Shown in pieces: positions 1 through 9,295 of a DNA stretch of 64,000 nt. The first letter of the stretch is position 1; every line of letters begins with the position of its first letter. Location: positions 1 through 64,000 of the forward strand of contig VYDH01000028.1 in the NCBI GenBank assembly GCA_009843525.1, read 5' to 3'. The notes under the pieces were generated by a model. It was not told where the DNA came from, searched no databases, and worked only from the letters and a program-made list of their open reading frames with translations. Source of the DNA: Acidimicrobiales bacterium. Lineage in GTDB: Bacteria > Actinomycetota > Acidimicrobiia > Acidimicrobiales > Poriferisodalaceae. The position numbers were made by a program, and so were the translations under genes.

Positions 1-52
1 TCTTCGACACCATGGCCGCATATATGCAACAAATTCCCCACTCAGGACACTA

Positions 53-1192
53 GTGAGGGGTGCGGGCCAGCCGGCTGCGGCGAGCGACAGCGGACCGGCC
101 GTGCCGTCGGGTGCCGTCTTCCATGTCGCCCCGGCCATCGACCGGGCGGGCGGAGTCGAGGCGCCGCTCAACGGCGCTGCGGGGGTTGTGGGGCGCGCAC
201 CGGCCAAAGGCTCGACAGCGAGCTCCGCAACGGGCGCCACAACGGTGCGGACCGCTGTCGGTGCGCTGCCGCTGCTGGTCATGGGCCTGGTGGTCATCTC
301 GTGGGGCCTCGGGCCGCCCATCTCCAAGCTGCTCACCGCGCCGGCAATGGTGAGCGCCTTCATCCGATTCGGCATGTCCACGCCGTTCCTGCTCGTGGTG
401 CTGGCGCTGCGAGGCCGCTGGCTGTCACGCGGGGTGTTCATCCAGACGGCGCTGCCCGGCCTGTCGTTCGGCATCAACATGGTCTTCGTCTTCGCAGCGG
501 TGCAGGAAGTCACGATCTCGGTGATGTCGGTGATGATGGCCCTGCAGCCGGCCATGCTCCTGGCGCTGGTGGGGCCGATCTTCGGCGATCGGGTGAGCGT
601 TCGCCAGATCGTCTTCACGCTGATCGGGGTGGGCGGCGCTGTCGGTGTGATCATGGGTGCTGGCGGCGAGTTCCGCGCCAGCGGGTTCGGGCTGTTCCTC
701 ACCGCAATGTCGGTGCTGACCTTCACCGTCTATTTCGTGCTGACCCGGATGGCCCGAGCGTCCACCGATGTGGACCCGATCGAGTGGATGGCCGGCATCA
801 ACTTCTGGTCATTTGTGGCCGCGATCCCGCCGACGCTGCTGATGGTGACACCGAGCCAGTTCTTCGAGTTCGACGGGCTGGATTGGCTGTGGATCGTGAT
901 CGTGGCCTTCGTGACCGGGGTATTCGGCCACGTACTGATGACGTGGTGCCACGGCCACATCGAGGTGGCCCGATCCTCGCTGTATGTGCTGGCCATGCAC
1001 ATCGTGGCCGTCGGCACGGCCTGGCTCATCCACGGCGAGCCGGTCACGCCGATGCAGTTCTTGGGCGGCGCCGTCGTGCTGTTCTCGGTGGCCATGGTGA
1101 TCCGCACGCCTGCCGGATCGCGTGCTTCGCCTGCACCGGTCGAGCAGGCCACCGAACCTGAACCGCCTGTAGCTGCGCGCTCACATAACTGA
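53..1192 (+). CDS. EamA/DMT-family membrane transporter
   Basis: This is a multi-spanning inner-membrane protein with two repeated EamA halves and about ten hydrophobic segments, typical of drug/metabolite exporters; the substrate cannot be told from sequence. The first membrane segment begins near residue 70 (PLLVMGLVVISWG). The preceding 65 residues are polar and Ala/Gly-rich, so the start is uncertain: the GTG at 53 gives the longest form, and an in-frame GTG at 245 would give a compact protein of normal family length. The C-terminal 25 residues are hydrophilic. The family assignment is sound; the function is inferred only. Confidence 0.8.
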   Translation: MRGAGQPAAASDSGPAVPSGAVFHVAPAIDRAGGVEAPLNGAAGVVGRAPAKGSTASSATGATTVRTAVGALPLLVMGLVVISWGLGPPISKLLTAPAMVSAFIRFGMSTPFLLVVLALRGRWLSRGVFIQTALPGLSFGINMVFVFAAVQEVTISVMSVMMALQPAMLLALVGPIFGDRVSVRQIVFTLIGVGGAVGVIMGAGGEFRASGFGLFLTAMSVLTFTVYFVLTRMARASTDVDPIEWMAGINFWSFVAAIPPTLLMVTPSQFFEFDGLDWLWIVIVAFVTGVFGHVLMTWCHGHIEVARSSLYVLAMHIVAVGTAWLIHGEPVTPMQFLGGAVVLFSVAMVIRTPAGSRASPAPVEQATEPEPPVAARSHN

Positions 1193-1309
1193 CGATCTGG
1201 TGTCGCGCAGGCTGGATACGCTCAGGTTCGACGCGGCGCTGGAGTCTGATCAGCGGGCGCTGTGTTCGTCCCGTCGGCGCGATGCCGACCTTCCCCGGGG
1301 AGCATCTCA

Positions 1310-2140
1310 ATGGGCCGATTCGCCAACACGTGGCGGCTGACCAAGAACTCGTGGTCGCTGCTGAAGCAGGACCGCGAGCTGCTGTGGCTGCCGGTCCTCA
1401 GCATGCTGACCATCTTGGCCATTGTCGCTGCGGCCGCGGTGGTCGGCTTCGTCACCGGCAGCTTCGATGCAAGCGGGGGCGCCGAGAGTGTCGAGGGCAG
1501 CGCAGTCGTGCTCGGGCTCGTGTTCGCCTTCGTTGCAACGGCCACGGTGGTGTACTTCGAAGGCGCACTTGTGGCAGGTGCGCACGAGCGCATGACCGGC
1601 GGCGATCCCACCGTGCGCAGCGCAATGAGCAAGGCGGCGTCGCGGCTCCCGAGCCTGCTCGGCTGGGCGCTCATCACGATGACCGTGGGGCTGGTGCTGC
1701 GCTTCCTGCGAGAGCGCCTGGGCTGGCTGGGCCAGATGCTGACCTTTCTGGCCGAGGCAGCGTGGGGTGTGGCCACCTACCTCGTCGTTCCCGCCATCAT
1801 CATCGACGATTTCAGATCGTTCGCCAGCGTCAAGCACTCCATGTCGCTGGTCCGCCGCACATGGGGTGAGAACCTCATCGCCCAGGCGGGGTTCGGCTTG
1901 TTGGGCTTCGTGATCGCCCTGCCGATCATCCTCGTCGCAGTGCTGATCGCAACATTGGTGCCCGGGATCGGCCTGTACATCGGCATCGCTGTCGGCGTGA
2001 TCGGCGTACTCGCCGTGAGCGTTGTGGTGAGCGCGTTGAGCCTCTACTTCAAGACAGCGCTCTACGAGTACGCCACCGACGGCGTGGCGCACGGCGGCTT
2101 CGACATCGACGAGATGGAGGCCTCGTTCCGCTCGAAGTAG
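1310..2140 (+). CDS. DUF6159-like integral membrane protein
   Basis: This 276-residue membrane protein opens with a short amphipathic stretch (MGRFANTWRLTKNSWSLLK) followed by five or six hydrophobic segments, resembling the actinobacterial DUF6159 family of unknown function. The start was placed at the ATG at 1310, which has a GGGGAG ribosome-binding site about nine bases upstream. An in-frame GTG at 1262 would add a non-hydrophobic stretch lacking family similarity. The protein follows the EamA gene on the same strand by about 117 bases. No catalytic motif is visible. Confidence 0.75.
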   Translation: MGRFANTWRLTKNSWSLLKQDRELLWLPVLSMLTILAIVAAAAVVGFVTGSFDASGGAESVEGSAVVLGLVFAFVATATVVYFEGALVAGAHERMTGGDPTVRSAMSKAASRLPSLLGWALITMTVGLVLRFLRERLGWLGQMLTFLAEAAWGVATYLVVPAIIIDDFRSFASVKHSMSLVRRTWGENLIAQAGFGLLGFVIALPIILVAVLIATLVPGIGLYIGIAVGVIGVLAVSVVVSALSLYFKTALYEYATDGVAHGGFDIDEMEASFRSK

Positions 2141-2162
2141 CCAGACCGGGCAGCCCGGCGTT

Positions 2163-2999
2163 TCAGCCGCCGATGCCGTGTTCGGCGGCGAAGGCGGCGA
2201 GGCCCTCGCTGATCTCGGCGACGTCGCCGGTGTTCCAGGAGACCACGAGCTCCGTTACCCCGACGGCTGCATAGCTAGCAGCCAGCTCTGGAGTCACTTC
2301 GTCGGCGGTCCGGCGCACGGACACCTCAGCAGGGATGCCTGGGCGGCCCGCCGCCTCTGCGGCCTCGCGGATCACCAGCAGGCGCTTTGCGACGCTCTCG
2401 GGCGACAGCATCATCGGATGCCAGCCGTCGCCCAGACGGCCGACGCGCCGCAGCGCCGGCGGGCGGTTGCCGCCGATGAGGATCGGCGGGCGCGGCTGCT
2501 GCAGCGGCTTCGGTGAGCTGACCGCGCCTTCGAACGAGTAGTAGTGCCCGTCGTAGTTGGCGCTCGGCTGGGTCCACAGCAGGTCGAGCACCTCGATGAA
2601 CTCGTTGCTGAGCCGACCCCGGTCCTCGTATTCCGCGCCGAGCAGCGCGTTCTCCTCGGGCAGGCTGCCCACGCCCAGTCCGACCACCAGACGGCCGCCG
2701 CTCAGCCGGTCCAGCGTGGCGAGCTCCTTGGCCAGCACCATCGGGTGCAGGTACGGCATCACGAGCACGCTGGTGCCGAGGCGCACCCGTGAGGTGTGGG
2801 CGGCCATCCAGGTGAGCGTCACGAGCGCATCGTGGTACGGCCGCTCGCCGAGGCGGTCCCACACGTAGCCGACGTTGACCACGTGATGGTTCACCCACAC
2901 CGAGTCGAAGCCGAGCTGCTCGGCCTCGACCGCCAAGGCGACGACATCGGCGGGGTCGTCCACCCCGAAGTTGTTGGGCACGGTGAAGCCGAACTTCAT
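2163..2999 (-). CDS. LLM-class F420-dependent oxidoreductase
   Basis: This 278-residue protein has the luciferase-like monooxygenase TIM-barrel pattern: an N-terminal KFGFTVPN strand, a VWVNHHV loop, the SGGRLVVGLGVGS segment and PILIGGNRPPALRRVGRLGDGW near residue 175-195. Actinobacterial members usually use coenzyme F420 rather than FMN; the substrate is unknown. The start ATG has a strong AAGGAGG ribosome-binding site. It lies 66 bases downstream of the class III aminotransferase on the same strand, so the two may be co-transcribed. Confidence 0.88.
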   Translation of the reverse strand: MKFGFTVPNNFGVDDPADVVALAVEAEQLGFDSVWVNHHVVNVGYVWDRLGERPYHDALVTLTWMAAHTSRVRLGTSVLVMPYLHPMVLAKELATLDRLSGGRLVVGLGVGSLPEENALLGAEYEDRGRLSNEFIEVLDLLWTQPSANYDGHYYSFEGAVSSPKPLQQPRPPILIGGNRPPALRRVGRLGDGWHPMMLSPESVAKRLLVIREAAEAAGRPGIPAEVSVRRTADEVTPELAASYAAVGVTELVVSWNTGDVAEISEGLAAFAAEHGIGG

Positions 3000-3065
3000 G
3001 GGCGGAGCCTCCTTGGGCGTCGAGGCGCGGGCAATGCAGGGCGGGAGCGAGGCCGGCCGTGAGCC

Positions 3066-4289
3066 TCAGGCCAGCGCAGCGAACGCTGAGTCAGCGATGT
3101 CGCAGGTGCGCTTGATGTCGTCGTCGGTGTGGGCAGTGCACACGAAGTTGTTGTGGTAGCTGAGCAGGTAGGCGCCCCGGCGGATGCATTCAGCCACCCA
3201 GCGGGCATGGAACTTCCCGCCGCCGGGACCGACGACGCGCAGGTACGGCATGGCGGGCACGCCGCTCACGCGCAGCTCGTGCCCGTGGGCCGCTGCCACA
3301 TCGGTCAGCGCCTCGCCAAGACGGGTGCCGGTGTCGGTGGCGGTCTTGGCGGCATCAGCCGCACGGAGCTCGCGCAGTGTTGCGAGGGCGGCCGCCATGG
3401 GTGCTGCATTGAAGAACTGGGTTCCCGTAAAGAACGTCTCCCCGGCGGCCTCCTTCAAGGCATCGCTGCCGGCCAGCGCCGCGATGGGATGACCGTTCCC
3501 AATCGCCTTGCCGAAGCACCACAGATCCGGTGTGAAGCCGTACGCGACGTGCGAGCCGGCCAGGTCGATCCGGAACCCGCTGCGCACATCGTCCAGAATC
3601 ACGACGATGCCCGCCGTCCGGCATGCCGACTCGACTGCGGCCCAGTAGCCGTCTGCCGGCATCTCATTGTCTGCAAAGACGGGATGGTGATACGGCGATG
3701 AGATGAAGCAGGCGATGTCGCCCGGATGCGCATCGATGGCTGCCTGCACGGCGTCGGCGTCGTTCCAGGGCACCTCGATGACGAAGGCCTGATCCTCAGC
3801 GATCGTGCCCTTGTTGCCCGGCGCCTGCATCCACGGCGCGGAGCCGTGGTAGCCGCCTTGGATCTTGAGGATGTAGCGCCGCCCGGTTGCCGCGCGGGCA
3901 ACCATCACCGCCAGCCCGGTTGCGTCGGCGCCGTTCTTGCCGAACAGGGCCCAGTCGGCCCCGTCCACGAGGTCGACGAGCTCTTCGGCGAGTTCCACCA
4001 TGACTGGCGCGGCGAGGCTGACTGTGCTGCCGTCGGCTGCCTGCTTCTCGGCGGCCTCTTCCACGGCCGGGTGGTTGTAGCCCAAGATGTTCGGGCCGTA
4101 CGCGCACATCCAGTCGATGTAGGAGTTGCCGTCCACATCGCTGAACCGTGCGCCTTCCGCGGAGGAGAAGAAGACCGGGCCGTCGTCGATCACGGCGGGG
4201 CCGTAGTGGCCGTACACGCCCTTGGGAATGACCGACTGCGCCCGCTCGTAGAGCTCTTTGGACTTGGAGGTTGGCATCGGCTCGCTCAT
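3066..4289 (-). CDS. Class III aminotransferase, glutamate-1-semialdehyde aminomutase-like
   Basis: This 407-residue PLP enzyme resembles glutamate-1-semialdehyde 2,1-aminomutase and related aminotransferases. Visible elements are the GNSYIDWMCAYGPNILGYNHP N-terminal substrate region, GKNGADATGLAVMVARAATG, the YHGS PLP contact, ILDDVRSGFR with the cofactor aspartate, and WCFGKAIGNGHPIAA with the likely Schiff-base lysine. The start was set at the ATG at 4289 (MSEPMPTSK), preceded by GGAGAG; upstream in-frame sequence lacks family similarity. A dedicated haem role is doubtful because no other haem genes are nearby. It is more likely a catabolic or amino-ketone transaminase, which is inference. 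Confidence 0.8.
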   Translation of the reverse strand: MSEPMPTSKSKELYERAQSVIPKGVYGHYGPAVIDDGPVFFSSAEGARFSDVDGNSYIDWMCAYGPNILGYNHPAVEEAAEKQAADGSTVSLAAPVMVELAEELVDLVDGADWALFGKNGADATGLAVMVARAATGRRYILKIQGGYHGSAPWMQAPGNKGTIAEDQAFVIEVPWNDADAVQAAIDAHPGDIACFISSPYHHPVFADNEMPADGYWAAVESACRTAGIVVILDDVRSGFRIDLAGSHVAYGFTPDLWCFGKAIGNGHPIAALAGSDALKEAAGETFFTGTQFFNAAPMAAALATLRELRAADAAKTATDTGTRLGEALTDVAAAHGHELRVSGVPAMPYLRVVGPGGGKFHARWVAECIRRGAYLLSYHNNFVCTAHTDDDIKRTCDIADSAFAALA

Positions 4290-4364
4290 GGGGCACTCTC
4301 CGACGGGAATATCTTTGCGCTTTGCATCCTGACACACAGCGGGCCTGCGGGAATCTGTGGGGGT

Positions 4365-4370
4365 TACGAT
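4365..4370 (+). promoter_or_regulatory. -10 element, leaderless start of CoA-transferase
   Basis: The hexamer TACGAT lies six bases before the ATG at 4377 and no ribosome-binding site is visible. This fits transcription starting at the start codon itself. Confidence 0.5.
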
Positions 4371-4376
4371 CCGGCG

Positions 4377-5564
4377 ATGGGAGTGCTTGACGGATGCTCC
4401 GTCCTCGACTTGGCCATCTTGGTGCAGGGCCCCCAAGCCGCAGCGACGCTGCACGACATGGGGGCGTCGGTCATCAAGATCGAGTTGCCCGGCATGGGCG
4501 ACCTGGGACGGGTCATCCCCGTCTCACCCGATGACCCGCGAAGTCCGTACTACGAGGCGTGCAACCGGGGAAAGCGGTCGGTCACGCTTGATCTGCGCAC
4601 TCAGGGCGGCAAGAGCGCACTTGAGCGGTTCGTCGCCGATGCCGATGTCCTGATCCACAATTTCGTGCCCGGGACGATGGAGGCCTGGGGCCTGTCCTAT
4701 GAACACCTGTCAGCCATCAATCCTCGGCTCGTGTACGCCACCGGTTCGAGCTTCGGGCCGGTGGGCGACAAGGCGGGCCGCGAGGGCGCTGACTCGACCG
4801 GCCAGTCGGAGGGCGGGCTCATGTTCGCCAGCCGGATCGACGGCGGTCCCCCGATCATGAACGGGGCTGTCATTGCTGACCATGTCGGCTGCCAGAACAT
4901 GGTCACCGGCATTCTTGCGGCGCTGCTGCATCGCCAAACGACCGGGCGAGGGCAGCGAGTCGACGTGTCACTCGTGGGCGGCATGATCTACGCCCAGGCG
5001 TCGGAGATGACCTACACCCTGCTGACCGGTCGCAACCCGGAGCGCATCGACTCGGGCCACGCGTTCGTTCCCACGCTGCTGCACACCGTCGAAGCGGCCG
5101 ACGGCTGGATCCACCTGCTCAGCGGTACCGGGCCGGGGTGGCCCGTCTTTGCCGAGCTGCTCGACCGGCCCGATCTCGCCGGCGACGAACGGTTCCTGGC
5201 TCTCATGCTCAGCTCCGATGCCAGGGCCGAGCTGGTCGCCATCATCGACGAGGTCTTCCCCACCAGGACGCTCGCCGAGTGGGAGGCCGTCCTCACCGGG
5301 GCAGGCGTCCGTTATGGGCTGGTGCGCGACTACGAGGCAATCGTCGCCGATGAGGCGATGTACGACAACGGCTACCTGCGGCGGGTGGAACACCCCGACG
5401 GCGATCGTGTGGTGATCGGCACCCCGATCCGCATGTCGGAGACACCGCTGGAACCCGGGGCCGTCGCGCCAGAGCTCGGTCAGCACACTGAAGAAGTCCT
5501 GCTGGAGCACGGCTATGAGTGGGACGACATCACGGCGCTGCGCGACGAGGGTGTTTTCGGCTGA
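4377..5564 (+). CDS. CaiB/BaiF family CoA-transferase
   Basis: This is a 395-residue class III CoA-transferase, a family that moves CoA between acyl-CoA and free acids through an aspartyl-CoA thioester. The N-terminus GCSVLDLAILVQGPQAAATL, the ASVIKIELP strand, NRGKRSVTLDLRT and HNFVPGTMEAWGLSYE are diagnostic. The catalytic aspartate is expected in the stretch ADSTGQSEGG-...-NGAVIADHVG, and the VDVSLVGGM motif closes the core. The frame is open upstream to 3726, but homology begins at the ATG at 4377, which also has a -10 element at leaderless distance. It is divergent from the aminotransferase gene. The acyl substrate is unknown. Confidence 0.88.
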   Translation: MGVLDGCSVLDLAILVQGPQAAATLHDMGASVIKIELPGMGDLGRVIPVSPDDPRSPYYEACNRGKRSVTLDLRTQGGKSALERFVADADVLIHNFVPGTMEAWGLSYEHLSAINPRLVYATGSSFGPVGDKAGREGADSTGQSEGGLMFASRIDGGPPIMNGAVIADHVGCQNMVTGILAALLHRQTTGRGQRVDVSLVGGMIYAQASEMTYTLLTGRNPERIDSGHAFVPTLLHTVEAADGWIHLLSGTGPGWPVFAELLDRPDLAGDERFLALMLSSDARAELVAIIDEVFPTRTLAEWEAVLTGAGVRYGLVRDYEAIVADEAMYDNGYLRRVEHPDGDRVVIGTPIRMSETPLEPGAVAPELGQHTEEVLLEHGYEWDDITALRDEGVFG

Positions 5565-5581
5565 GAGCCCGGTTTCGCCGC

Positions 5582-6805
5582 TCAGCAGTAGTGCTGCCGG
5601 AGTGAGCGGGCGATGCGATCGGTCTGGATCTCGGTGCTGCCGTCCACGTAGCTCGCTATGCGGGCGCCGACGAGGTGGTGGCCCCCGGGGTGGTCGCTGC
5701 GCAGGCCCTCAGCACCCATGGCTTGGATGCATGTGGCGATGTCGGCCTCGGCCGTTTCGGTGGCGAACTTCTTGGCGTGGGCGGCGGGCAGGATCGCCCC
5801 GGTCGCGTCGCCAGTACGCAGCGATTCGGTCACCGCTTCGACGGCTCGCCGGGTGAGCAGCCGGGCGGCCTCGAGGCGGTTCTGCACGCCCGCCAGCTTC
5901 CAGGCGAGTCCCTGGTGGGCGATGACGGGCTTGCCGAACGCTTCGCGCTCGGCGCCGTAGCGCACTGCGCTCGCCAGCGTGGCTTCCACCATGGCGCAGC
6001 ACATGGCCGCGACATAGGTGCGGGCGCCGTTCACGCTCGACAGGGCCGCGATGAAGGCTTCTCCCGCGGGGCTGAGGAGGTCATCGGCTTCGGCAACGTA
6101 GCCGTCCAGCCGGAAGCCGCCCGTCCCGATGAGATGGCCGCCGGCCAGCTCGTAGGGCGGCAGCCGTTCGAAGCCGGGCCGGGTGCCGTCGATGAGGAAG
6201 AGCGCGATGCCACGACCCCGAGAGCCTGGTTCGGTCTGCGCGTAGCAGAAGATGACGTCGGAGTGCGCGGCATTGGTGATCCAGGCCTTGGCGCCATCGA
6301 GCCGCCATCTGCCGTCGACGGGCGTCGCGGTGGTGGCGATGTTGGCGAAGTCGCTGCCTGCGCCCGGTTCGGTCAGCGCGGTGGAACCGAAGCGGCGACC
6401 GGCCATCAGGTCGGCCAGGTACAGCTCACGGTGGCGTTCGGTGCCGCGCTGCGCCACTCGTGCTGCAACGTTGCCGGTATTGACGAGGCTGAACGCGAAC
6501 GGCATCGAGACAGCGCTGAGCACCTCGGTGATTCGGCACTTCTGGGCGAAGCTCATCCCCAGCCCGCCCAGTGCGGTGGGCACCTCCATCGCCAGCAGGC
6601 CGATATCGGATGCCTCACGCAGGGCTTCGGGTGCCATGCGCTTCTCGCTCTCCCAGCGATTCACGCCGGGGGCCACGACGGTGTCCCGGAAGTGGGCGAC
6701 CTCGCTCACGAACGCCTCGAATGCCGCAGCTTCCATGCCGGCGATGGGATCGTCAACAGTGCCGGGGGTGTCGGAGTCGGCGGCGTCAGCGGCGCTGGCG
6801 ATCAT
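5582..6805 (-). CDS. Acyl-CoA dehydrogenase
   Basis: This 407-residue flavoenzyme would oxidise an acyl-CoA at the alpha-beta position. ALTEPGAGSDFANI and WITNAAHSDV are the FAD and substrate signatures, and REAFGKPVIAHQGLAWKLA and CIQAMGAEGLRSDHP belong to the C-terminal helical domain. At the site where medium-chain enzymes carry the catalytic glutamate (Tyr-Glu-Gly-Thr) the sequence reads YVDGSTEIQ, so aspartate appears to replace it. The ATG at 6805 is preferred over the GTG three bases upstream because it sits seven bases from a TACCGT -10 element. It is convergent with the CoA-transferase (gap 17 bases). Confidence 0.88.
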   Translation of the reverse strand: MIASAADAADSDTPGTVDDPIAGMEAAAFEAFVSEVAHFRDTVVAPGVNRWESEKRMAPEALREASDIGLLAMEVPTALGGLGMSFAQKCRITEVLSAVSMPFAFSLVNTGNVAARVAQRGTERHRELYLADLMAGRRFGSTALTEPGAGSDFANIATTATPVDGRWRLDGAKAWITNAAHSDVIFCYAQTEPGSRGRGIALFLIDGTRPGFERLPPYELAGGHLIGTGGFRLDGYVAEADDLLSPAGEAFIAALSSVNGARTYVAAMCCAMVEATLASAVRYGAEREAFGKPVIAHQGLAWKLAGVQNRLEAARLLTRRAVEAVTESLRTGDATGAILPAAHAKKFATETAEADIATCIQAMGAEGLRSDHPGGHHLVGARIASYVDGSTEIQTDRIARSLRQHYC

Positions 6806-6812
6806 CACGGCG

Positions 6813-6818
6813 ACGGTA
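6813..6818 (-). promoter_or_regulatory. -10 element, leaderless start of acyl-CoA dehydrogenase
   Basis: On the minus strand TACCGT ends seven bases before the ATG at 6805, with no ribosome-binding site between. Confidence 0.5.
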
Positions 6819-6865
6819 GCAGCGGCGACCCGGGGCCAGCCCGGAGCCGACAGAGCTCGGCCACC

Positions 6866-6871
6866 TACGCT
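6866..6871 (+). promoter_or_regulatory. -10 element, leaderless start of Nudix hydrolase
   Basis: TACGCT lies eight bases before the GTG at 6880, back to back with the divergent acyl-CoA dehydrogenase promoter. Confidence 0.45.
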
Positions 6872-6879
6872 GCGGCGTT

Positions 6880-7515
6880 GTGGTTGGGCAGCACACTGTC
6901 ACCGAAGCTTTCACAGATGCGCGCTTGTCCGACGTGCTCAGCCAAAACTTGGACATCCCGTATCAGGGTCCAACGGCCGCCGTAGCAGCCGTGGTGCGAA
7001 CCGGTGAGCGCGGACCCGAGATGCTGTTCATCGAGCGCGCGATCCGCAACGGGGACCCGTGGTCGGGTCACATGGCGTTTCCGGGCGGCCGCACCGAGCC
7101 TGATGACGATGACACGTTCGACACGGCAGTGCGCGAGAGCCGCGAGGAAATCGGATTCGACATCACCGCGGACGCCGGGGTTCGCTGGCTCGGCCGGCTC
7201 AGCGACCTGGAGGGCAACCCGCGTTGGCGCGGCGCCGCCCTGCGGGTGACCCCGCACGTCTGCTGGCTCGAGGGCGACCGTCCCGAATTGACCCTCAACT
7301 ACGAAGTCGCCGACGCGTTCTGGGTGTCGGTGCTGGAGTTGGCTGATCCGGGGCGCCACATCGACTACCACTACCCGCCGAGGCCCGACGAACGCTTCCC
7401 GGGAATCGAAGTGGGACACGGACGCGTGATCTGGGGCATGACCCTGCGGATGTTGCAGGACATATTCACCCGCGCAGGCCACCCGCTGCCCATCCAGTTC
7501 AGCCCGTCGAGCTGA
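6880..7515 (+). CDS. Nudix hydrolase, CoA pyrophosphatase-like
   Basis: This is a 211-residue Nudix protein. The box reads GGRTEPDDDDTFDTAVRE followed by SREEIGF near residues 70-95, with the metal-binding REXXEE residues present. The spacing and the upstream MAFPGGR match the NudL/Nudt7 group that cleaves CoA or acyl-CoA to phosphopantetheine and ADP. That role suits a neighbourhood rich in acyl-CoA enzymes but is inferred. The GTG at 6880 is the only start close to a promoter-like hexamer. Confidence 0.82.
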   Translation: MVGQHTVTEAFTDARLSDVLSQNLDIPYQGPTAAVAAVVRTGERGPEMLFIERAIRNGDPWSGHMAFPGGRTEPDDDDTFDTAVRESREEIGFDITADAGVRWLGRLSDLEGNPRWRGAALRVTPHVCWLEGDRPELTLNYEVADAFWVSVLELADPGRHIDYHYPPRPDERFPGIEVGHGRVIWGMTLRMLQDIFTRAGHPLPIQFSPSS

Positions 7516-7640
7516 GCTCGAGCAGCGGGCGCTGGGAGCGGGTGCTTGCTACGCCTGCGCATGCCATGTTCGTTAGGGTCCGCACACCGTGGGCTCAGGC
7601 CGATGGCCGGGTATCAAGAAGCGGAGCAGGGGAGACGTCG

Positions 7641-8498
7641 ATGAGCGCTGACTTCGAGTTGGAGTTGCTGAGTTCGGGATGGGGCCTCATCGAAGGTCCG
7701 CGGGTGGACGAGCACGACAACTTCTATTTCTCCGACGTGCCCAACGGCGGCGTGCGCCGGCGGAGGCCCGACGGCGAGATCGAGATCGTGGTCCCAAAGC
7801 GTCGGGGCGTCGGCGGCATGGTGCTGCACGCCGACGGCGGTGTTGTGGTGAGCGGTCGCAACATCCAGCACGTCACCGACGCCGGCTCGGAAGTGCTGTT
7901 CGCTCCCGATGTCGCCGGTTTCAACGACATGCACACTGACTCGCTGGGACGCGTCTACGTCGGCTCGCTGCGGCGCAACCCGTTCGACGAGTCATCCCCC
8001 GACGAGGCGGGCGAGCTGTACCGCATCAACCTGGACGGCTCGACCGACGAGGTGTATGGCGACGTCCAGCTCACCAACGGCATCGGCTTCTCACCCGATG
8101 GCACCCGGCTCTATCACTCCGACAGCATTCCAGGCCGGGTGTGGGTGTCCGATGTCGACGGCGATGTCGTATCGAATCGACGCGAGTTCGTGGCCGAGCG
8201 CAAGGTGCCCGACGGACTCGCGGTGGATGTCGACGGCGGCGTGTGGGTTGCGCTGGCCGAAGGCGGCCGGGTGCAGCGCTACACGCCAGACGGCGAGCCC
8301 GATCTCGCCGTGCCGGTGCCCGACCAATTTGTCACCAGCGTCTGCTTCGGCGGCGCCGACATGCGCGACCTGTACATCGTGACCGGCGGCAGTACGGCCG
8401 ATGCCCTCGGCGCGGCTGGCGGCGGGTGCATCTTCCGCACCCGTGCGCCGGTGGCCGGCGTGCCGACCCCGCTCGCCCGGGTGCGCCCTGCATCCTGA
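7641..8498 (+). CDS. SMP-30/gluconolactonase/LRE-family protein
   Basis: This 285-residue six-bladed propeller probably hydrolyses a sugar-type lactone with a divalent metal. Family residues are visible: the metal glutamate in LIEGPRV near residue 16, FNDMHTDSLGRVYVG, LTNGIGFSPDGTRLYHSDS, and the metal aspartate in PDGLAVDVDGGVWVA. The start was set at the ATG at 7641, which has a GGGGAG site seven bases upstream; the frame is open further but without similarity. A TAGGGT hexamer at 7574-7579 may drive it. An alpha/beta hydrolase gene follows after 11 bases, so the two likely form an operon. Confidence 0.85.
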   Translation: MSADFELELLSSGWGLIEGPRVDEHDNFYFSDVPNGGVRRRRPDGEIEIVVPKRRGVGGMVLHADGGVVVSGRNIQHVTDAGSEVLFAPDVAGFNDMHTDSLGRVYVGSLRRNPFDESSPDEAGELYRINLDGSTDEVYGDVQLTNGIGFSPDGTRLYHSDSIPGRVWVSDVDGDVVSNRREFVAERKVPDGLAVDVDGGVWVALAEGGRVQRYTPDGEPDLAVPVPDQFVTSVCFGGADMRDLYIVTGGSTADALGAAGGGCIFRTRAPVAGVPTPLARVRPAS

Positions 8499-8509
8499 GC
8501 GCCGGTTCC

Positions 8510-9286
8510 ATGAACGCCTCGAGTTCCGTTTTCTCCTGGTCCTATGGCCGCCATGGCGCGCCGGTGCTGCTGTGCCTGCACGGCATCGGATCATGCGCCG
8601 ATGCGTTCTTGGGCCAGCGCCCGCTCGCCGAACGCTTGGGCGTGCGGCTGGTGGCGTGGGATGCCCCCGGATACCGGCATTCGGCAGACCCCGCCGCAGC
8701 GCCGGGAATCGATGGTTGGGCTGATGCGGCGGCGGCCCTGATTGCCGCCGAGTCAGATGGCCCTGCCGCGGTGCTGGGTGTCTCGTGGGGCGGCGTCACG
8801 GCGACCAGGCTGGTCCTGCGGCATCCCGAGCTGGTCTCGGCGTTGATCCTGGCCGATTCCAGTGCCGGCGCCGGTACCAAGCCCGAGCAAGCGGAGGCTA
8901 TGCGGGCGCGAGCGACGGACTTCGTCGATCTGGGGCCCGAAGGCTTCGCCGCTGCCCGTGCGCAACGGCTTGTAGGCCCAGATGCCAGCGACGAGCTGCG
9001 CGCGCATGTGGCCGAGATGATGGTGCCTTCGATTCGCATGCCCTGCTACCAGTGGGCCTGCGACTCCATGGCCGAGTCGAATCACTACCCCGACTTGGGG
9101 CGCATCACGGCGCCGACGCTGGTGGTGGTGGGAGAGCACGACGAGGTCACCCCGCCCCGCACCTCACAACGGCTGGCAGAGGGAATCGCGGGCGCTCGTT
9201 ACGTAGAGGTCGCCGGCGCCGGCCACCTCGCCAACCAAGAGCAGGCCGAGGCGTTCAACGACGCCATCGCCGACTTCCTGGCGTGA
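8510..9286 (+). CDS. Alpha/beta hydrolase
   Basis: This 258-residue hydrolase carries all elements of the catalytic triad: the nucleophile elbow GVSWGG near residue 90, the aspartate in VVVGEHDEVTPP, and the histidine in GAGHLANQEQ. The oxyanion-hole motif LCLHGIGS follows the first strand. Substrate is unknown; esterases, lactonases and C-C hydrolases share this pattern. It begins 11 bases after the SMP-30 gene and is probably co-transcribed with it, which hints at consecutive steps on a lactone or ester substrate. Confidence 0.85.
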   Translation: MNASSSVFSWSYGRHGAPVLLCLHGIGSCADAFLGQRPLAERLGVRLVAWDAPGYRHSADPAAAPGIDGWADAAAALIAAESDGPAAVLGVSWGGVTATRLVLRHPELVSALILADSSAGAGTKPEQAEAMRARATDFVDLGPEGFAAARAQRLVGPDASDELRAHVAEMMVPSIRMPCYQWACDSMAESNHYPDLGRITAPTLVVVGEHDEVTPPRTSQRLAEGIAGARYVEVAGAGHLANQEQAEAFNDAIADFLA

Positions 9287-9295
9287 CAGTGCAGC

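Noticed and set aside
3726-4376. N-terminal extension of the CoA-transferase frame
   Set aside because: The extra 217 codons are antisense to the aminotransferase and homology starts exactly at the ATG at 4377.
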